NCBI GenBank assembly: GCA_964576115.1
Contig: CAZNUA010000027.1
Coordinates: 1 to 48,244 of the forward strand
Source: CAYSYY01 sp964576115 [NCBI: uncultured Gemmatimonadota bacterium]
GTDB taxonomy: Bacteria > Blakebacterota > Blakebacteria > Blakebacterales
Reading direction: 5' to 3'
Length of the DNA: 48,244 nt
In this document: positions 1-7,804 of the stretch, in pieces
Numbering within the stretch: position 1 is the stretch's first letter
Layout of the letters: every line of letters starts with the position of its first letter
Notes under the pieces: model-generated
What the model was told of the DNA's origin: nothing
The model's input: only the letters and a program-made list of their open reading frames with translations
Databases searched by the model: none
Made by a program: the position numbers and the translations under genes

Positions 1-2111
1 GAGGCCGGGTCGCCGCTCTGGCCGCCGGCCGTGACGGCCAGGGCCCGGACCCGGTCACCGAACTCCACTACGGCCACAAAGCTGTTCCCGCTCGTGCCGT
101 ACCACTTTTTCGTGTTGGGGTAGGCGCGGGCGCCGAATGAGGCCAGCGAACCCCAGCGGGCCGAGGTGAAGCCCACCGGGATGCTTGGCTCGTCATCGTC
201 GAAGCGTGACCTGATCTCCCCGCTCAGCCGCTGAAAGCGGTTGATCTCTCCCCAGGCCGTTCGCCACGAACCGAAATCTTCGCGGAGCTGATCGCAGGCG
301 GCGGTCAGCGAGGCCAGCAGGACCGGCGCGGCTTCGGGACTGGCGAGGTAGTCGTTGAAAGACATTCCTCTCCCGCGGGCACTCCGGCCCGCCTGGCGTT
401 GGATCTGGGTTCCCCAGTATATGGCCAGGGATGTCGGCACGGAATCGGCCGCCCAGCGCAGGTCCCAGTCGCGCAGCAGCTCGATCGGTTCTCTCAAGCG
501 CCGCTTCAGGGGATCGCTCGCGGGCAGGCCGTCAAAGGCTGCGATCAGGGCCGGCAGGGGCGCTTCGAACCAGGGCAGGTAGCCGTCGAAGGCCGCCGCC
601 AGCAGGCCTTCGAGGGTGAAGTCGGTGCGATCCTCCAGGAGCATGGTGGCGTGCACGCTCCGCATGTTCGACCCGCCGCTCTCCACATAGGCCGGGAAGT
701 CTTCCTGTTTTGGAGAGTACGGTCCGGCCGCCATCCAGGGAGCGTCATTGACGTTGAAGACCCAGCCGTTGGGGGGATTGACCGCGTTCGGAGATTCGTC
801 GAAGGGCAGGGGCGGGCCCCAGTCAGTGGCCGGATTACTGCCGTCGACCGGGCGGCGCCAGTTATAGGTTTCATCACGGCGGGGGATGAAGTTGGAGTGC
901 AGGTAGGCGATGTTCCCCTCGGCGTCGGCGAAAAGGGTGTTGTTCGAAGAGTTGGTGTGCAGTTCCATCGACTCGATGTATTGGTCGTAATTATCCGCCT
1001 TGGTCCGGATATACGACTGGGTCAGGGCGTCGACCGGATCGTGCATCAGGGCCACGCTGACCCACTGCTCTCCCTGCCGGCGGACGACAGGGCCGTGATG
1101 GGTGTAGTAGACGGTGAACTCCCGATCCTCCAGCCCGGAGTCGGTCCGGCAGGCCAAAGTGATGGTGCGCGACCGCATCGGCCGCTCCTCATCACCGTAC
1201 AGGTAGTAATACTGCCCGTCCCGTTCGACGACCGTTTCCAGCCACTCGTCGATGTTGTCCACCCCGCTGGAGGTGTGCATCCAGCCGCAGCGGGAGTTGA
1301 AACCCTGGTAGATGAAGAACTGGCCCCAGGTAATCGCCCCGTAGGCGTTCAATCCCCGCTCGCTCGTCATCTGTGCCTCGGCCCGGAAGTAAAAGGACGT
1401 GTGGGGATTGATGAGCAGCAGGGCGTGGCCGTCGCGGGTATTGGCCGGGGCGATCGAGATGCCGTTCGAACCCACCGGCTCCGCGACTGCTGCCGGGGAT
1501 GGCAATGGTTCTTCGCTTCCGATTCTGGATGGCATCTGATCGGTTTCGTAGTCGGGGTCGTTCTCGTAAAAGGCCTGCAGACCGCGCGTACTGATCCGTT
1601 CGATATCCCCGCCGATGCTGCCCTCGGTGAAGGTCAGGGCCATCCACGGCTCGAAGCGGGTGATGACCCGCGGGGTCACCTCCGGATGGGTGTGCAGGTA
1701 GTAGTTCAGGCCGTCGGCGAAAGCGTCCATGAGCCGCCGCAGCCAGGCTGGGCTCGACCGGTACATCGCCTGCAGTTCGACCGGGTCCATGAAGAGCTGC
1801 TGGCGCAGGTCGGAGTACAGGGCCGACTCTCCCTCGGCTTCGGCCATCCGCCCGATCGAATTCAGGTAGTTGGTCTCGACCCGGTTGAAGTCATCCTCGG
1901 CCTGGGCGTAGACGATCCCGAAGACGGCATCGGCGTCGGTTCTCCCGCAGACGTGCGGGATCCCCCAGTCATCGCGGATGATGGTGACCCTCTGTGCCCG
2001 GGCCTCCCAGCTGGCGATCTCGCGCTCGGTCGACGGCGAGCAGCCGTTTATAGATGTGAGGGCGAGAAGGAGAACGAGGCTGGCGGCGGGGAAACGGACG
2101 GTCTTGTTCAT
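1..2111 (-). CDS. Penicillin amidase (S45) family lipoprotein, C-terminus cut by window edge
   Basis: This is an Ntn-hydrolase of the penicillin/acyl-homoserine-lactone acylase family, which cleaves amide bonds. The frame is open from the ATG at 2109-2111 to the window edge, about 703 codons. The N-terminus (MNKTVRF, hydrophobic stretch, Cys24 after ING) looks like a lipoprotein or Sec signal, although the lipobox is marginal. The segment with RDDWGIPHV (about residues 46-54) is the family's A-chain start. The B-chain start is at GSNGIS, with Ser215 as the predicted self-cleaving N-terminal nucleophile, followed by the expected NPH motif at about 235-237. A GGAG sits 8 bases before the ATG. 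The substrate cannot be told; family members act on beta-lactams, N-acyl amino acids or quorum signals. The missing C-terminus lies beyond base 1. Confidence 0.9.
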   Translation of the reverse strand, partial: MNKTVRFPAASLVLLLALTSINGCSPSTEREIASWEARAQRVTIIRDDWGIPHVCGRTDADAVFGIVYAQAEDDFNRVETNYLNSIGRMAEAEGESALYSDLRQQLFMDPVELQAMYRSSPAWLRRLMDAFADGLNYYLHTHPEVTPRVITRFEPWMALTFTEGSIGGDIERISTRGLQAFYENDPDYETDQMPSRIGSEEPLPSPAAVAEPVGSNGISIAPANTRDGHALLLINPHTSFYFRAEAQMTSERGLNAYGAITWGQFFIYQGFNSRCGWMHTSSGVDNIDEWLETVVERDGQYYYLYGDEERPMRSRTITLACRTDSGLEDREFTVYYTHHGPVVRRQGEQWVSVALMHDPVDALTQSYIRTKADNYDQYIESMELHTNSSNNTLFADAEGNIAYLHSNFIPRRDETYNWRRPVDGSNPATDWGPPLPFDESPNAVNPPNGWVFNVNDAPWMAAGPYSPKQEDFPAYVESGGSNMRSVHATMLLEDRTDFTLEGLLAAAFDGYLPWFEAPLPALIAAFDGLPASDPLKRRLREPIELLRDWDLRWAADSVPTSLAIYWGTQIQRQAGRSARGRGMSFNDYLASPEAAPVLLASLTAACDQLREDFGSWRTAWGEINRFQRLSGEIRSRFDDDEPSIPVGFTSARWGSLASFGARAYPNTKKWYGTSGNSFVAVVEFGDRVRALAVTAGGQSGDPA

Positions 2112-2226
2112 GGTCGCGGCTCCGGTTGAGGCGGATCAGGGGTTGTGGGCCATGATAGTACTACCAACCGGCCCCTGACGATATTCCCCAATACCGCAGG
2201 TCTCGATCAGTTCCCCGGGGAGTGGT

Positions 2227-2265
2227 CAGTCCTCCCGGGTGTCAGGTCAGGCCCCGGGAGGACTG
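2227..2265. terminator. Long perfect stem-loop between two minus-strand genes
   Basis: Bases 2227-2239 (CAGTCCTCCCGGG) are exactly complementary to 2253-2265, giving a 13-bp GC-rich stem with a 13-nt loop. It lies just past the stop of the repeat protein (2321) and before the acylase gene. No T-run follows on either strand, so it is not a classic intrinsic terminator. It may act as an mRNA-end or stabilising hairpin between the two genes. Confidence 0.5.
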
Positions 2266-2320
2266 GATGGCGAAGCAGTATGATGCAGACCCGGTTCGGT
2301 GCGGGTCAGACGTCAGATAT

Positions 2321-3586
2321 CTACCGGAAGACGATCTCCCTGACGTCGCTCCAGAGAAAGTACCGGGGCGAGTCCGAACCGCTCCAGATGACGATGCCGT
2401 CGTTCGATTCGTCGATATCGTTCGAACCGTCCAGGCGCAGCTCCAGATCGTTCTTCAGGTGTACCATCGATCCCCAGCGTCGTTCGGGTGTGATGGAAGC
2501 GATGTTCCGGAAGGGGATAAGGAATTCGCAGTCTTCATTGTCGCCGTTGAGCATCTCGAAATCGAACGCTTCGTCAAGATCGTAGAAGATCCGGCCGCTG
2601 AAAGTCTCGTCGTTCCAGGTCCTCACCGTCGCTTCGATAAACGTGGTCGGGGCAAAGGAGTTGTACCCCGGTCCGGAGTCGCGGGCGTCAGCGAAATCGA
2701 CCCGGTCGAAATCGCGCCACCCGATCGTCACCGAACCCACGTCGGGTGTGTTCACGATGATGCCGCGGTTCTCGCGGTTGACGTCATTGCTGCCGGTCAG
2801 GAAGTACTCGCGGCCCGAATTCAGGGTCACCAGCGAACCGCGTTCGCGGCGTTCGATGGCGGCGATCTCGGAAAACTCGATCTCCATCTCCGCGTACTCG
2901 CTGTCGCCGTCGAGCACATCTGAACCCAGGCGCTCGTCACTGTCCCACTGGATCAGACCCGCGAATGAGCCCAGGCGGGACTGGACCACCCCGTAGAGCG
3001 GCTCGCCGTAGGTTCGTCTCAGACGGGAAGGGGTCGCCAGGAACTCGACGAAATCGATTCCCCGCCAGGGCAGTTTGACCTCACCCAGTTCGTCGTCCAG
3101 GACATGAACGGTGGCGCCGATATCGGTGGAGCCTCCCTCGAGCTCGAGCTGTTCGCCGTTCTTCAGGGTCAGGAGCACCCCATCACTCCACCGGATATCC
3201 AGGCGGCGGATATCTCCGAAGTGGCAGGAGAATTCGCGGTCGGTCATGAAAGTGCCGTCGTCCCCGATCAGATAGCCGAGGATCGAGACCCGCCGCCGGT
3301 CGCGACTGCGATCGTGCTCGTCGTAAATCTCGTCCATCAACCGGTGGTAGTCGGGCAGATCGTCACGAAAGCGCTCGAGGGTGTTCTCGATCTTGGTGGA
3401 ATTGAAGATGTTGAGCCAGAAGACTTCGTCGTCACCCCAGCGGATCGGTCCCTCGAAAGTGTCGCCGTTGCGCAGGGCAACCCGGCCGTAGAGGTAGCCT
3501 TCGACACTCTGGGCGGATGCGGGCGGGGTGATTCCGGTCAGGGCGATGACGAGCAGACTGCAGACGGGCAGGAGGAATCGTTTCAT
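2321..3586 (-). CDS. Exported protein with three tandem beta-rich repeats, function unknown
   Basis: The protein has 421 aa and I do not recognise a named family. The ATG at 3584-3586 is chosen over the in-frame GTG 12 bases upstream because GAGGTG lies 9 bases before it. The start is a clean Sec signal ending near ASAQS (residue 27). The rest is built from three related units at about 29-184, 195-300 and 314-421. Each begins with a strand pair of the type GDTFEGPIRW(D)DDE and continues with RGS-x-V-x-L-x(2)-G-x-E, a GS-x-D turn and a final W-x-DFD-x-V-x-F. The units look like small beta-barrels or Sm-like folds, probably periplasmic or surface. No catalytic motif is visible. It lies upstream of the acylase gene in the same direction, separated by 209 bases and a stem-loop. 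Confidence 0.8.
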   Translation of the reverse strand: MKRFLLPVCSLLVIALTGITPPASAQSVEGYLYGRVALRNGDTFEGPIRWGDDEVFWLNIFNSTKIENTLERFRDDLPDYHRLMDEIYDEHDRSRDRRRVSILGYLIGDDGTFMTDREFSCHFGDIRRLDIRWSDGVLLTLKNGEQLELEGGSTDIGATVHVLDDELGEVKLPWRGIDFVEFLATPSRLRRTYGEPLYGVVQSRLGSFAGLIQWDSDERLGSDVLDGDSEYAEMEIEFSEIAAIERRERGSLVTLNSGREYFLTGSNDVNRENRGIIVNTPDVGSVTIGWRDFDRVDFADARDSGPGYNSFAPTTFIEATVRTWNDETFSGRIFYDLDEAFDFEMLNGDNEDCEFLIPFRNIASITPERRWGSMVHLKNDLELRLDGSNDIDESNDGIVIWSGSDSPRYFLWSDVREIVFR

Positions 3587-3716
3587 GATGAAGTACACCT
3601 CAATATGTTTTCAGGTTCCCCGCGGGCCGGGAATCCGGTGACCCCCACGTCATCATATACGGAGATGAAGCGACAGGAGTTGCCGGCTGTGGCAAGCAGA
3701 GAGAAGCCGTTTCAGC

Positions 3717-6353
3717 TCACTCGATCCGCAGGGTTTCAATCGGGTCGGTCCCCGAGGCCCGCAGGGCAGGGATCAGGTTGGCCGCGAGCGCAATCGTCAG
3801 GAAAACACCTGCAACCACGATCAGGGTGGCGGCATCGGTCGCCGAGACGCCGACGACCAGGCTGGCGAGGATGCGTCCGAGCAGCAGGGTCAGGATCACT
3901 CCCGCGCCCAGCCCCGTGAGGATCATCCGCAGGCCTTCGCCGATGATCATCCTGATGACCGACTCCCGACCCGCCCCGAGGGCGATCCGGATGCCGATCT
4001 CCCGGCGGCGCATGCTCACGGCATAGCTGATCACGCCGTAGACGCCTCCCAGAGCCAGCAGCAGCGAAACCGTGGCGAAGAGGGCGAGCAGCAGTGAGGT
4101 CGCCTGCCGGAAGGAGAGAGAGTCGGCGATGATCTCTTCCATCGTCGCGACATCATACACCGGCAGGGTGGAGTCGAGATTGGTGACGACCGAGCGAACC
4201 GCCGGGGCCAACTCGGCCGGGTCCCCCCCGGTCCGGATGATGAACTGGGGGTTCTGCTCGGGCATCAGGAGCATCCGTGAGTAAATGCCGGGGATCATCT
4301 CTTCCTCGAGCCCGTAGTGCCGGACATCTCGGGCCAGGCCCACAACTTCCATGAGTACCTGCGGGGATCCCTTCGGGTGGCAGCGTTTCCCGATCGGGTC
4401 CTCATCACTCCAGTGATAGCGGGCGAAGGTCTCGTTCACGACGACCTGCATGCGGTCACTCTCCTCCAGCCACCGCCCGGCGAGCATCTGTATCCCGGCT
4501 GCTGCAGCATAGTGCGGAGTCACCAGCCGCAGCAGAGTGACGGGATCGGCCTGCCCCTCCGGAAGCGGTTCGGCTCCCTCCGCCTGCCAGAACCAGCCGT
4601 TGTGGCCGCGCAGGGGCAGGGAGGTCGCTGCCGCGGTCGCCTCCACCCCCGGCAGGGCCTCGAGGTTCGCGTTCAGATCGTTGATGAAGGCGATGACATT
4701 GTCCTGCTCGGGATACTGCGCCTGAGGCAGGTTGAGCTGGAAAGTGAGAACCCCTTCGGGCTCGAAGCCGGGATCCACCTGCCGGAGATTGTGGAAGGTC
4801 TGTCCCAGCAGGGCGGCGGTAACGAGTAGTCCCAGTGTCAGAGCCACCTCGGTCGTGACAAAGCTCTGAAGGAGGCGCCGGGTGCCGCGTCCCGTGCCGG
4901 TTCGCAGGGCCCCCTCACGCAGGATATCGACCTGGCTCCGGTGACGGAGGCGCCGGATCGGAACCAGCCCGACTGCCAGGGCGGTGACAACGCAGACCGC
5001 CAGGGTGAAGAGCTGAACCCCGAGATCGACCTCGAACCTCATCCAGGGCGGCAGGTCGAGGGGGACCGCGCCGGCGAGCAGGGAGATGGATGCCGAGCCG
5101 AGTCCGAAGCCCGCCAGACCGCTGATCAGGGCCAGCACCAGACTCTCGGTGAGTATCTGGCGGGTGAGGGTGCCCCGGCCGGCTCCGAGGGCCGATCGGA
5201 TCCCGAATTCGCTGCGCCGCATGATGGTTCGGGTCAGCATGAGGCTGGCCACGTTGGCGCAGGCGATCAGGAGCAGGACAGCGATCGCCCCCCAGACCGC
5301 GTAGATGGCGGTGCGCACATCCCCCATGGATCGTTCGCGCAGATCGGTCACGATCGGCAGGGCTTCGGCCGACGCCACGCCGGCTTCGATCACGTTCTGC
5401 TGGATCCGGCGCAGGTCTTCCTGGGCCTGCTCCCGGGTCACCCCGGGGGCCAGGCGCCCGATCCCGGCCAGGAAGTAGCTGCTCCGGTCGTCGGGATCGG
5501 CATGGAAGGGGAGCCAGATCTGTCCCCGTTCCCGGATCATCGCTTCGTCGGGCAGTACGCCGATGATCTCGTAGGTCACCCCGCTCAGGGTGAGTGAGCG
5601 GCCGATGATGTCGGGGTCGCCGCCCCAGCGGTCGCGCCACCACGAGTCGATAAGCATCACTACCCGGGGACCGCCGTCGGTCCCGTCTTCGGGGGTGAAG
5701 GTCCTGCCAATGAGCGGCACGAGCCGCAGGGTTTCGATCAGGTCCCAGGTGCCGGTGATGCCCGTGACCCGCTCGGCGCCTTCCGTTCCGGCCATGCTCA
5801 GGGAGAGGTTGTTGAAGACTCCCATCGCTTCGAAAGCCTGACTCTCGTTTCTCCAGAGCAGGAAATCGGGGTAGTCGATGCCGACGTACTCGAGGTTCCA
5901 CTGCGGGGCGGTGATGTCCAGGTCCACCAGCCGTTCGGATTCATCCCAGGGAAAAGGACGCAGGAAGATCGTGTTGACCACGCTGAAGACAGCCGTGTTG
6001 CCGGCGATGCCGAGGGCCAGCATGAGGATGATCAGGCCGCTGAAGAGGGGCTGACGGCCGAGCGAGCGCAGGGCGAAACGGGTGTCGCGGCGCAGTGAGT
6101 CGATCATGAGGATTCGTCCTTGCTGTCTGAGGTCGGTGCGTTCGATCCGGGTGCAGGTTTCCGTGATCTCGGCGCTGTTCCCGAACGTCTGCTCGGCCAT
6201 CCGGCGGGCGGTTTCTGGATCGTATCCCTGCTCGCGGTACTCCCTGGTTCTTTCCTCGAGATGGAACGCGATCTCTTCGGCCAGCGTCCGCTCCGGATCG
6301 GGCCGGAAATCGGTGACCCGGAAGATCCGTCTGATGAAGGGGGGCAGGATCAT
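3717..6353 (-). CDS. ADOP-type ABC permease (prefix domain 1, two FtsX/MacB units)
   Basis: This 878-aa integral membrane permease belongs to the acidobacterial duplicated orphan permease type. Residues about 1-60 form the cytosolic permease prefix domain 1 (RTLAEEIAFHLEERT, then AEQTFGN). Next comes a first transmembrane segment (LILMLALGIAGNTAVFSVVNT), a large MacB-like periplasmic domain, an FtsX triplet with RRSEFGIRSALGAGRG, a second periplasmic domain and a final FtsX triplet with RRREIGIRIALGAG. There is no nucleotide-binding subunit nearby, so it is an orphan or shares an ATPase encoded elsewhere. The ATG at 6351-6353 lies 5 bases past the stop of padR, which implies one operon. Related permeases move lipoproteins, peptides or macrolides, or transmit mechanical force; the substrate here is unknown. 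Confidence 0.88.
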   Translation of the reverse strand: MILPPFIRRIFRVTDFRPDPERTLAEEIAFHLEERTREYREQGYDPETARRMAEQTFGNSAEITETCTRIERTDLRQQGRILMIDSLRRDTRFALRSLGRQPLFSGLIILMLALGIAGNTAVFSVVNTIFLRPFPWDESERLVDLDITAPQWNLEYVGIDYPDFLLWRNESQAFEAMGVFNNLSLSMAGTEGAERVTGITGTWDLIETLRLVPLIGRTFTPEDGTDGGPRVVMLIDSWWRDRWGGDPDIIGRSLTLSGVTYEIIGVLPDEAMIRERGQIWLPFHADPDDRSSYFLAGIGRLAPGVTREQAQEDLRRIQQNVIEAGVASAEALPIVTDLRERSMGDVRTAIYAVWGAIAVLLLIACANVASLMLTRTIMRRSEFGIRSALGAGRGTLTRQILTESLVLALISGLAGFGLGSASISLLAGAVPLDLPPWMRFEVDLGVQLFTLAVCVVTALAVGLVPIRRLRHRSQVDILREGALRTGTGRGTRRLLQSFVTTEVALTLGLLVTAALLGQTFHNLRQVDPGFEPEGVLTFQLNLPQAQYPEQDNVIAFINDLNANLEALPGVEATAAATSLPLRGHNGWFWQAEGAEPLPEGQADPVTLLRLVTPHYAAAAGIQMLAGRWLEESDRMQVVVNETFARYHWSDEDPIGKRCHPKGSPQVLMEVVGLARDVRHYGLEEEMIPGIYSRMLLMPEQNPQFIIRTGGDPAELAPAVRSVVTNLDSTLPVYDVATMEEIIADSLSFRQATSLLLALFATVSLLLALGGVYGVISYAVSMRRREIGIRIALGAGRESVIRMIIGEGLRMILTGLGAGVILTLLLGRILASLVVGVSATDAATLIVVAGVFLTIALAANLIPALRASGTDPIETLRIE

Positions 6354-6358
6354 GGCGC

Positions 6359-6694
6359 TCAGCCCTCGGGGCTGTCCAGGAGGGTTCGGACCGCATCGCT
6401 GTATTCGACCCAGCGCAGGCGTTCCTCGGCCAGAGTCTGCTGACCGGCTGCGGTGAGGGAATAGAACCGGGCCCGGCGACCGGTTTCGGTCTCTCCCCAG
6501 CTGGCCGTGGTCAGACCCTTTTTCGCCAGGCGGCGCAGGGCGACGTAGAGAACCCCCTCGCCGATGGTGAGGACCTCGCTGCTCCGGTCCCTGATCCACT
6601 TGCCGATGGCATAGCCGTGCCGGGGGCCGCCGGCGAGGGCTTTCAGGATCAGGATGTCGAGGGTGCCGGTGAAGAGATCGCTGCCGCCGCTCAT
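6359..6694 (-). CDS. PadR-family transcriptional regulator
   Basis: This 111-aa protein has the PadR winged-helix fold. TGTLDILILKAL followed by GPRHGYAIGKWI (about residues 10-32) is the family signature, then GEGVLYVALRRLAKKGL (recognition helix and wing entry) and GRRARFYSLTAAGQ (wing). The C-terminus is short, as in the PadR group that regulates ADOP permeases. The ATG at 6692-6694 has AAGGAA about 10 bases upstream; an extra 22 residues in the same frame lack support. The permease gene begins 5 bases downstream. By family precedent it represses its own operon and responds to a small ligand. Dyads upstream at 6766-6792 are candidate operators. Confidence 0.9.
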   Translation of the reverse strand: MSGGSDLFTGTLDILILKALAGGPRHGYAIGKWIRDRSSEVLTIGEGVLYVALRRLAKKGLTTASWGETETGRRARFYSLTAAGQQTLAEERLRWVEYSDAVRTLLDSPEG

Positions 6695-6765
6695 TGCATC
6701 GGTTTCCTTTTCTGATGTGCTTTCGAGTCTGGGGTTTCCTCCGCGTTCAGCCTCTATCAAACACC

Positions 6766-6792
6766 CCTCTATGAAAGAGGTATATATGATAC
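6766..6792 (-). promoter_or_regulatory. Dyads in the padR promoter region, possible PadR operator
   Basis: Upstream of padR, CCTCT (6766-6770) and AGAGG (6776-6780) form an inverted repeat with a 5-bp centre. It is followed by GTAT-N5-ATAC (6780-6792) in an AT-rich TATATAT context. PadR regulators bind short AT-containing dyads in their own promoters, so this is the natural operator candidate. Role inferred, not shown. Confidence 0.35.
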
Positions 6793-6813
6793 GCGATACA
6801 GTCCAGGTGGGTT

Positions 6814-7788
6814 TCAGGGCAGTCTGAGTCGGGCCGTGACGGGAAAGTGGTCGGAGGGATAGCGGCCCTCGACGGCGGTGTGCAGGATCGCGGCCGTGAA
6901 GACCTCCCAGGCATCGTCCACGAAAATGAAGTCTATCTTCTCGCCCGACCGGTCACCCTGGAAGCCATTGAAGGTGCCGGCTTCATCGGCGTCGGGATAA
7001 AGCACCCGGAAGGTGTCGCGCAACTGCGGCGCAGAGGTGGTGAGAGAGAGAATAGCGGGGTTCTCCTCACCGGCGTTGAAGTCCCCGGTGGCGATCACCG
7101 GATCGGGGTGGGCACGGGTGACTATCCGCTCGGCCAGCAGCCCGGCACTGCGTTCGCGCGAGGGCTGGGAACGGTGATCGAGATGGAGATTGAAGAGATA
7201 GAAAGTCCGGCCGCTTCCGATCTCCTCGAACCGGGCCCAGGTACAGATCCGGGTGATGCTGTTCCCCCAGCTCGTCGATCCCGGCACCTCGGGTGTGTCG
7301 CTCAGCCAGAAGGTGCCCGAGTCGAGGACCTGGAATCGCTCGGTGCGGTAGAGGATGGCTGCATACTCGCCCGCCTCGACGCCGTCTTCGCGGCCCACCC
7401 CGATTTCGGTGTATCCCGCAACCGCTTCAGTGATCTCGTCGAGCTGGAAGCGCAGCGCCTCCTGTACCCCGATCAGATCGGGAGCCTGCCCGCGCAGCAG
7501 ACTGAAGACGATCCCGCGGCGCTGAGGCCACGAGTTCTCCCCGTCGTTGGCCGTCCCGTAACGGATGTTGAAGCTCATGACAGCCAGGTCGAGCGGCTCT
7601 ATTGCGGCTGAAGCAGCGGCGGTCTCATCGCCGGTCTGTCCAGCTGCGCTGCCCTCGCGCTGCCCCCGGCCGCAGCCGATGACGAGCGTGCCGGTGAGCA
7701 CGATCGTGAGGAAGGTGCCCGCTGCTGAACGGTACGGTTGACAACGGCGGCGATCCTGGCGGGCGGAAGAGAACCAGATCGGGGACAT
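6814..7788 (-). CDS. Endonuclease/exonuclease/phosphatase-family lipoprotein
   Basis: This 324-aa exported lipoprotein has a hydrophobic run ending in LVIGC (Cys39). The domain carries the EEP metal-dependent hydrolase motifs: MSFNIRYGTANDGENSW near the start, GVQEAL with the metal-binding Glu, LFNLHLDHR with the catalytic His, ATGDFNAGE with the Asp-x-Asn pair, KIDFIFV and the terminal SDHFPV. The family includes DNase I-like nucleases, sphingomyelinases and inositol or sugar phosphatases. The SDHFPV-type secreted members are often close to sugar-use genes. AAAGGA lies 6 bases before the ATG at 7786-7788. It starts 16 bases after the stop of the upstream sodium/sugar symporter, so the two probably share an mRNA. 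That suggests release of a phosphorylated sugar or polyol for import, which is inference. Confidence 0.85.
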   Translation of the reverse strand: MSPIWFSSARQDRRRCQPYRSAAGTFLTIVLTGTLVIGCGRGQREGSAAGQTGDETAAASAAIEPLDLAVMSFNIRYGTANDGENSWPQRRGIVFSLLRGQAPDLIGVQEALRFQLDEITEAVAGYTEIGVGREDGVEAGEYAAILYRTERFQVLDSGTFWLSDTPEVPGSTSWGNSITRICTWARFEEIGSGRTFYLFNLHLDHRSQPSRERSAGLLAERIVTRAHPDPVIATGDFNAGEENPAILSLTTSAPQLRDTFRVLYPDADEAGTFNGFQGDRSGEKIDFIFVDDAWEVFTAAILHTAVEGRYPSDHFPVTARLRLP

Positions 7789-7804
7789 GACGGATCCTTT
7801 AGGT

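Noticed and set aside
399-2129. Long plus-strand open frame (576 codons)
   Set aside because: It is antisense to the acylase gene, whose minus-strand frame shows a signal, the nucleophile and family motifs.
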